From: Anastrepha obliqua
Taxonomy: Eukaryota; Arthropoda; Insecta; Diptera; Tephritidae
Assembly (NCBI RefSeq): GCF_027943255.1
Contig: NC_072892.1
Location: 26,931,792 to 26,995,791, forward strand
Reading direction: 5' to 3'
DNA: 64,000 nucleotides
Shown: positions 57,030 to 64,000 of the stretch, one piece after another
How the letters are laid out: the number at the start of each line of letters is the position of its first letter
Numbering within the stretch: the first letter of the stretch is position 1
Made by a program: the position numbers and the translations under genes
Notes under the pieces: model-generated
Databases searched by the model: none
What the model was told of the DNA's origin: nothing
What the model saw: the letters and a program-made list of their open reading frames with translations, nothing else

Positions 57030-59210
57030 AAACGATTGGTTAAATAAGCAATGTCAGGAAATCGAAATACTGCAAGACCTACACAATGACTGCAATCTGC
57101 ACAAAAAATTGAAAGAAACAATAGTGATACGTAGAAAAAGAAGCCGGTCAGTCCTTGTAAACTCACTCAACGAAATTGTTTTGAAAACAGATGAGAAAAA
57201 AGCTATTTGGGAAGATTATTTAAAAACAATTTTCACTGATAATAGCAGATCAAACTACAGTCTTCCTTCACAATTGCTCTCCGGTATTCCGATAAGTAAA
57301 AATTAAATCGAAAGTGTTATTAAAAATATGAAATCAAATAAAGCTACAGGACCTAATCAAATTCCATCAGAAAATCTAATACTTATAAACGACGAGAATC
57401 TACAACTCCTTGTTAAACTTTTCAATCATTTATATAATACAAACATACCTATACTCTGCAGATTGGCTGAAATCAACGTTTATTACCCTTCCGAAAAAAT
57501 CGAATGCTAAGTATTGCAGTGAATATAGACTGATAAGTGTAATGAGTTACGCCCTAACAATATTTCTTGAAGTTCTACACAACACAATTTACGAAACATG
57601 CGAAGATGCAATGAGTGAAACGCACTTTGGGTTCCGTGGAGGAATGGATACAGGAGAAGCTTTATGTCCAGATGCTTCTTGAAAATTGTAGAGATGTACA
57701 AAAAGATGTCTTTCTTTGTTTGGTTGACTACGAACACTGTGCAACATCACAAATTGTTCAATATTTTAAGATCTCTGAATATCGATGAAAAGGAAATCCA
57801 AGCAATTGAAAATTTTTTATTACCACCAAACAGCAGTGATCACACTAAAGACATACCGATTTCTAAAGGTATTCGAACAGGCTGCAGGGAGTATGCAGAC
57901 GAATATTTACTCCGAGAGAATACCTATTTCAAGAAGCATTAGAAAACATTGAGGATGGTATCAAAGTAAATGGCGGCATTATAAATAACATCAGGTGCGC
58001 CGACGATACAACTCTACTATGTGACAGCTTGGCTGGCCTTCAAAAACTGGTCGACAAAGTTACAATGCACAGTCAACTGTACGGCCTCAAAATCAACATC
58101 AGCAAAACTAAATACATACAACAACACTTATTTAACAATCAACAATGCTCCTGTAGAAAGAGTTAATAAATTTAGATATAGGGTGTTTTTTTTAGAGGTT
58201 AGGTTTTCAAGATGAAATAAAACGTATATAATTTAATGTTATGGCCAAGAATTTAGCTTTATTATAAAGATAAGGGTTCGCCATTATGTTTTAAAAATGA
58301 TTTCGGGCAAGTGGCCGCCGTGGCTGGCTCGAATAAATTCCAGCCGAGAGGCCCAATTTTCGACCACTTTTTGCAGCAATTGGGGCCGTATATCAGCAAT
58401 AACGCGCCGAATATTCTCTTCCAAGACGTCAATCGTCTCGGGCTTATCTGCGTAGACAAGCGACTTCACATAGCCCCACAAGAAATAGTCCAGCGGTATT
58501 ATATCGCACGATCTTGGAGGCCACGCCACAGGTCCACGGCGCGAGATAATGCGCTCACCAAAAGTTTCCTTCAATAAATCGATTGTTGCGTTGGCTGTAT
58601 GGCATGTAGCGCCGTCTTGTTGGAACCAAAGGTCGTCCACATCAACATCGTCCAATTCAGGCACGAAAAAGTCATTAATCATGGCTCTATAGCGCTTTCC
58701 ATTGACTGTAACATTATGGCCGGCTTCATTTTTAAAGAAATATGGACCAATGACTCCCTCTGCCCATAGAGCACACCAAACAGTGACTTTTTGAGGATGT
58801 AACGGCGTCTCAGCAATGGCTTGTGGATTATGTTCACTCTAAATGCGACAATTTTGCTTATTGACATACCCATTCAACCAAAAGTGAGCTTCATCGCTGA
58901 ACAAAATTTTCTTCGATGCGTCGCGCGAACCGAACCATTATATTCGTAATAAATTTGCACGATTTGCAAACGTTGTTCAGGTGTAAATCTATTCATTATG
59001 AAATGGAAAACCAAACTGAGCATAAATCAAGTGACAGCTGTCAAAAAGACCATCTACGAAAAAAGTAGTGCCAACTTGAAAACCTAACCTCTAAAAAAAA
59101 CACCCTTTACCTTGGTTGCTTTCTCAACGTAAGCTTGGATACCTCAAGAGAAATATGATGTCGCATCGAATTAGCACGATCGGCATCTCTTAAATATGGT
59201 AAAGCCCTAA
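57030..59210 (+). pseudogene. RTE-type LINE reverse transcriptase, interrupted by a DNA transposon
   Basis: Plus-strand readings: VNSLNEIVLKTDEKKAIWED, IKNMKSNKATGPNQIPSENL, PKKSNA (57500), SETHFGFRGGMDTGEAL, KDVFLCLVDYE-like sequence, CADDTTLLCDSLAGLQKLVD (the YADD block with Cys for Tyr) and LYGLKINISKTKY. After the insertion at 58180-59107 the frame resumes as YLGCFLNVSLDTSREI. These are RT motifs in normal order for the RTE clade. Many frameshifts and stops; the first catalytic block survives only in part. Confidence 0.82.
58180..59107 (-). mobile_element. IS630/mariner-type element, internally deleted, inserted in the RTE relic
   Basis: 928 bp, terminal repeats of about 32 bp (AGGGTGTTTTTTTTAGAGGT ... 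ACCTCTAAAAAAAACACCCT) and TA duplications (58178-58179, 59108-59109). The minus strand 58284-58682 encodes the last 132 residues of a transposase in one frame: LWFQQDGATCHTANATIDLL, ISRRGPVAWPPRSCDIIPLD, YFLWGYVKSLVYADKPETID, HLPEIIFKT. An N-terminal fragment lies upstream on the same strand (58679-58873 and beyond). The helix-turn-helix domain is missing. The C-terminal part is well kept, so the insertion is younger than the LINE it splits. Confidence 0.88.
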
Positions 59211-59392
59211 AAATCTGAAAAATATTTCCTGAGGCCGCCACATTGTTAATTTTGAAGCTTCGATCAGGCACAAGATTATCTATTAATAAAACTAATTTCT
59301 CTTGTCCAGTTGATTTTAGATGAATCTCCAAGGATTTATGATGATCACCGCAAGGGGCTTCTGGAGAGACGGGCTCCACACAAAAAGCAGTA

Positions 59393-60276
59393 ACTTTTAC
59401 AATTACACTAGTTTACACCAAAAATTGTCCTCGACCAAAAGGCTTATTTTGAACTAATTTGAGGTCGCTGAAACCAAAAATGATTTTTTGTTTTTCAAAG
59501 AACAGTTTCCGAGATATTCCCAAAATAGTGCAGTTGTATTACCTGCAATCTCGAAAACAGTGCGCGCCATTTCTTTGAAGTGCATAAAGGCACACAGTGC
59601 CAAAGGCACACATATAACCGACATGACAATATACAATATTATATATAATATATATATATTTATTTGTATGAAATAAATATTGTTTTTAATTAAAGAGAGC
59701 CTAAGAACAGTTATTTTGCGTGACTCAATACGCAGGCTGGCATGATTTACTTTTGTTCGAAACCGTATTGTATACATCAAAAGGACAGACGATGAAATTG
59801 TCTTCGTTCACATAATACGTTATAACTTCTACAATTTTTCATCGATTCAGACAAACTTAGGCTTAAAATGTAGGTGACAAAATTGTCTTTGAGAAAACTT
59901 ATCTTATGTCGATATAAAAAAATTTGTTGTTCCAGAAAAAAGTTAATAAACTTTCATAATTTAGTAAAAAACGTAGAAACTCCTTTTTTTAACTTTCAAC
60001 AGCTGTTTTGCGAAAACTACGACTTCCATTGGCACGAATTATATACTGCCATGTAGGCTATATGTGTGCCTTTCGAAATTTTTTCACTTTAAAGAAATGG
60101 CGTGCACTGTTTTCGAGATTGCAGGTAATAACTGCACTATTTTGGGAATATCTCGGAAACTGTTCTTTGAAAAAAAAAAATAAAATTAATTTTTGGTTTC
60201 AGCGATCTTAAATTAGTCTAAAAAACGCTTTCTGGTCGAGGACCATTTTTGAAAGTGAAAATTCGTAAACTAGTGT
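59393..60276. mobile_element. Second foldback element, about 230-bp arms
   Basis: Inverted arms 59393-59625 and about 60045-60276 share CACTAGTTTA ends, TCCTCGACCA, GAAACCAAAAAT, CAAAGAACAGTTTCCGAGAT, ATTCCCAAAATAGTGCAGTT and TGCAATCTCGAAAACAGTGC. The spacer of about 420 bp is AT-rich and non-coding. A target duplication could not be assigned; the right end runs into a long T tract. Confidence 0.8.
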
Positions 60277-60279
60277 TAT

Positions 60280-61050
60280 TGTTTTTTTTTTTTTTTTTTT
60301 GAAATTTTGCTTAAGTCAAGTCGAAACATGATGTATTAATGCTATGTTTTTATTTTTGTAAAATAAAGCAACTGACTAGCAAAACAAAATTATTGAAAAT
60401 CATAGTTTTTCGGGCCTCTGACTACCCCTAACCCCTTAAAGAGGAGTCTTCTAATGTTGACCTGAATCTGCTACTTAGAAAACCTGATGATAAAAACATC
60501 TATTTAAACTTCTTTATCAGCACATCGCGTAAAGTACAAGTATTTTGGTTTAAGGGGGCTATCGTATATGGATTTATTAAATTACGCAACTTTACTTAAA
60601 AACTTTCTGCTTCGTTCACATTAGTGGCGCTATGGGAACAGTCACTTAAACATTCTTCACAAAATGACTCAAATAATTTGAAGTAATTAATATCTACCAT
60701 CTAATCCCGCATTTTCGGGACGTGGAACGCATTGGCATCCCTTGCGTGTATGCAGAAATACGAGCGATCGTGGCAGTGAATAGTGCTCTTCTCTTAATAC
60801 CAAGAAATAATTCGAATACGTCCAACAGATTGTTTTCAGCTATTCGTTTATTTAATACACTTAAACTGATTTGCTTGCTTTCAAATGCAATTTCATTTAG
60901 TTTTTCTATTACGGGTATTCGCATTGTTGATTAGGTGGGTGTGGGTCAATAACGCAAAATGATAATTTTTCGTATTGCTTTTATTTATGAGTTTTCAGAC
61001 GCAAAGAAATGAAATTTGAGAACTTTTTTTATATACTCGTATTAGCAACA
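60280..61050. other. Spacer without recognised gene
   Basis: AT-rich. Short frames near 60694-60934 on both strands match nothing I know. Confidence 0.35.
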
Positions 61051-61084
61051 TTATTTTGCAATAGTCCTGCAAAAGAGTTATAAG

Positions 61085-62010
61085 TGAGTAACTTTCATAT
61101 ATTGTTCAAAAAGTGAAGAAGCGACTTGAGCAAAATCCCCGACGAAGTGCCAATCAAATGGCGAAAGAACTAAAAATATTGTATCTGACCGTAGCTACTG
61201 CATACTGAAAAATGATCTCAAAGTCAAGCCTTACAAGATCCAAAAGGCGCATGATCTCACACCAAAGCAGCAACAAGTCAGACTTGAGAGAGCCAAGTAT
61301 ATAGTTGCTTCGCTTGGCCGCTTGTGTTTTCTGACGAGAAAATTTTTCAAATTGAACAATTCGTAAACTCCCAAAACGATAAGGTTTATTTGACCATACG
61401 AGAATTTGAATCATCGATTGGTCACCAGGAGGCAGCACCCGCCACCGGTAATGGTTTGGGCTGCTGTAACCACAGACGAGCGCTCTCCAATCGTTTTCAT
61501 CGGGCCTGGCGTCAAGGTAAATGCGAAATATTATCGAAAAAGTAAGACAAACATTTCGGTGACAGGCCATGGACGTTTCAACACGACTCGACACCATCTT
61601 ACAAAGCTCGAGTGAACCAAGAATGGCTAAAAAGCAACGTTCCGAACTTCATAACGTCCACACAATGGCGCTCAAATTCACCAGACGCGAATCCGATGGA
61701 TTATTCTCTTTGAGCCATTTTGGAGAGCAGGGTTCGAACTAAAAGATTCACCAGTCTCGAGGCGCTGAAAAAATCCATTGTCTGCGAGTGAGCCAAAATA
61801 CCTGCAAGTCACATTCGGGCAGCTTGTGACTCGTTTCCGGACCGTCTCAAGGTCATAGTAAAGGCAAAAGGTGGTCATATCGAGCAAAAGTAAATTGATT
61901 CTTAATTTTATATTATTTTCACACATTTTTTACTTTGAATTGAATACAAGCAATTTTCCAAACTAAATTTATGGCCTTTTTAATTGATTACACTTCGAGT
62001 GCCGGACCCT
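61085..62010 (+). pseudogene. Tc1/IS630-like transposase relic, second family
   Basis: Plus-strand pieces: VKKRLEQNPRRSANQMAKEL, ILKNDLKVKPYKIQKAHDLT, then VFSDEKIFQIEQFVNSQNDK, APATGNGLGCC/VMVWAAVT, SPIVFIGPGVKVNAKYY, and a trailing FGQLVTRFRTVSR-like segment. A GGACCCTGTA end lies at about 62001-62010, resembling a terminal repeat; a left counterpart was not found. Several shifts. Confidence 0.72.
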
Positions 62011-62159
62011 GTATGTATTGCATTGGCTCGATTTAAAGATAACATAGGCTTCAAAAATATTAGTGAAACATTGTTTTTTTTTTGTTTTTTTGGACAGTTT
62101 TAAGTTTGTTACAGCGTTCCAAAATTCAATTAAGAAAGAGAAACTGTCATACATTCTCC

Positions 62160-62995
62160 AGTATCAACATTAAACGTCAGAACAGTCAATCAAATTGGGG
62201 CGCACTATCGAATGCAACAGTATAGCGCTGGTTCCAATGATTTCGTACTGGAAATATGGACGTCAAAGATGAAAATGCCGATAAAGTCAAGCATTTCATT
62301 ACCCAGAAACTAAAGATTAGTCAGAAAAGCGTTTGAAACCATTTGAATAAGCCTGGTACCAAGAAGAAACTCGATGTATGAGCGCTACACAAATTAACGC
62401 AAAAGATCTTTTGAAACCGAACGCCTGGTACCCTACGATCAAAAAGTACCGGGAAGGTGATGTTGACTGTTTTCTTCGATTGCCAAGGCGTGCTGCACCA
62501 TGAGTACCTTCCATCGGGCCAGACAGTCAATAAAGAATATTATTTATCCATTTTGAAGCGCTTGAGAGATGCTGTTCGTCGCAAACGGCCGGAAATGTGG
62601 GCAAACAATTCTTGGATTTTGCATGATGATAACACGTCATCGCACCGAGCCCAAATTGTGCTGGATTATTTGGCCAAACACCAAGTAAATACCATCGTGC
62701 AAGTACCGTATTCACTGGTATGGCCCCGTGCGACTTCTTTTTGTTTCCCAAGTTGAAGTTACCACTTCGTGGAAGTGGAAGGAGATTTCAGTCGATAGAG
62801 GAGATCAAAGAGAATGTGACAAAGGAGGTGAAGGCCATCCCTTCGTCGGCCTACCAGGGGTGCATAGAGGACTGGATTAAACGTTGGAACATGTGTGTTG
62901 CTTTATACGGGTCTTATTTTGAAGAAGATAAAATAAATTTGCCTGAAATTTAAATTTGTTTTGTTTTATTTAAACATTCCCGGTACTTTCTGATA
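62160..62995 (+). pseudogene. mariner relic related to the 10519-11821 copy
   Basis: Plus strand 62440-62950: VMLTVFFDCQGVLHHEYLPS, GQTVNKEYYLSILKRLRDAV, WILHDDNTSSHRAQIVLDYL (second Asp), a damaged PPYSPDLAPCDF, then RRFQSIEEIKENVTKEVKAI and a normal C-terminus. The right end ATTCCCGGTACTTTCTGATA resembles the terminal repeat of the 10519-11821 element. The N-terminal half is scrambled. Confidence 0.8.
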
Positions 62996-62999
62996 ATAG

Positions 63000-63360
63000 G
63001 GTATTTTCGAAGCGGATAATAACTGAGAGTGAAAAATGGGCCACATGCAAGATGAACAGCCAAAAAAGCATGGCCAAATCGCGGCGAGCCACACCTGGAT
63101 TAATTTTCAATAAGGTTTTGCTAAATGTTTAGTGGGACTGGAAGAAAATCTTCCACTTTGAGCTGCTCTCGTTAAGGCGACTACTCAATTCAGATCTCTA
63201 CTGTCAACGACTGGTCCGGTTGAAACCGTCGATTGGCTAGAAACACCCAGAATTGGCGAATATGAAGTGTATTTTGTCCCATCAAGCCAAGTCGCATAAA
63301 TCTTTAACGGCGAGACAGAAGTTCTATTGCATCCGCCTTATAGTCCAGACCTAACACCAA
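63000..63360 (+). pseudogene. mariner transposase fragment, another lineage
   Basis: Plus-strand pieces WDWKKIFHFELL, LNSDLYCQRLVRLK, ELANMKCIL and, after shifts, LHPPYSPDL with a damaged continuation. Abuts the preceding mariner. Confidence 0.65.
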
Positions 63361-63379
63361 ACGATTAGCACCTTTTAAA

Positions 63380-64000
63380 GCACTCAGGACAGGTATTTTA
63401 TCAATAGAGACAAGTAAATCTGCTTCAAAATAGACAAAAGTTATAAAGCAAAATGGCACATATTTCATCTCAATTTCTTCGCTTTCATAATCAAACTGAA
63501 TAGAAAGCGCAATCACAGAACTTTTTACTTGACCAACATCACTATATTCTATCAAAAACAAAAAAAAACAAAAAATCATGCTGATTACTTTGATTTATTA
63601 AACAGAAAAAATACACAAAATAAACGACCTGCTGCAGCGACCCCCAAGTAATTAGCAGCGAAGATCAACTAAAGCAAATCATATGAAATGTATCAATCGG
63701 GAGCAACAACATCACAAACTGATTACTTTCCGTGTAGATTACGCCAATCTACTTGTTGTTTTACTGCGTTACGTTGGTTTCATGCTTTTTTCCTTTTTAC
63801 TTTTCTTAATTTCCCATTAAATGCTTTTCGTTTTTCTTTCCTCATATTCAAGTTGGCAAAAAGCTGCCGCACATAGCAACGATGCGATGGTAACCTTAAA
63901 AATCTTTGTTACGCGTTTGATGTGCCACTGATGATCGATCGGTCGCGTTCAGTACACGGCAAAAAATTAAGTGCTTATGGGTTGATTATTATACGGCGCC
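63380..64000. other. Right edge without recognised gene
   Basis: A minus-strand frame at 63304-63579 overlaps the mariner fragment and matches nothing I know. The rest to the edge shows no supported feature. Confidence 0.35.

Overview
The window is nuclear DNA from a higher fly (Diptera: Cyclorrhapha). Four intron-bearing host genes have their closest recognisable relatives in Drosophila. The introns are full of mariner/Tc1 elements, LINE relics and a tRNA-derived SINE whose sequence I associate with tephritid fruit flies. The tephritid assignment is inference; the fly assignment is secure.

Host genes, left to right. (1) The 5' part of a BAR-domain RhoGAP gene (ARHGAP17/ARHGAP44/SH3BP1 family, RhoGAP92B-like) lies on the minus strand. 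Its coding exons are at 18341-18390, 17726-17967 and 2753-2928, with a 14.8 kb second intron, and the gene runs off the left edge. (2) Surf6 is on the plus strand (19123-20062, two exons) and diverges from the RhoGAP across about 0.73 kb. (3) ClpX, the mitochondrial AAA+ unfoldase, is on the plus strand (23084-34510, six coding exons, 620 residues) with a 7.7 kb first intron. (4) A PP2A B''-type regulatory subunit (PPP2R3 family, CG4733-like) is on the minus strand (36095-43328, the last six coding exons, 422 residues). It converges on ClpX, and its N-terminus was not found. From memory, these genes have near-consecutive CG numbers or map near 92A-B in D. melanogaster, which would make this a conserved block.

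Mobile DNA. The RhoGAP intron holds an intact-looking Ty3/gypsy element (3715-10078, minus) with visually identical 345 bp LTRs, a tRNA-Lys primer-binding site and a canonical -1 slippery heptamer just before the gag stop. It sits inside an older LINE relic. A full-length mariner follows at 10519-11821. Other introns and 43-64 kb carry about a dozen more Tc1/mariner copies, all damaged. There are also RNase H-bearing LINE and RTE-type LINE fragments, a short Helitron-like element, two foldback elements (one with an 8-bp target duplication), two minisatellites and at least nine SINE copies.

No single new system stands out as a working gene cassette. The most unusual structures are a composite of an unknown roughly 250-300 bp unit fused upstream of the SINE head in two distant opposite-orientation copies; a dispersed repeat carrying a 93-bp unit as a triplet in one copy and once in an inverted copy; a dimeric 38-40 bp minisatellite; two foldback elements; and several nested insertions whose empty target sites can be read directly. 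From 43.4 to 64 kb I found no further host exon.
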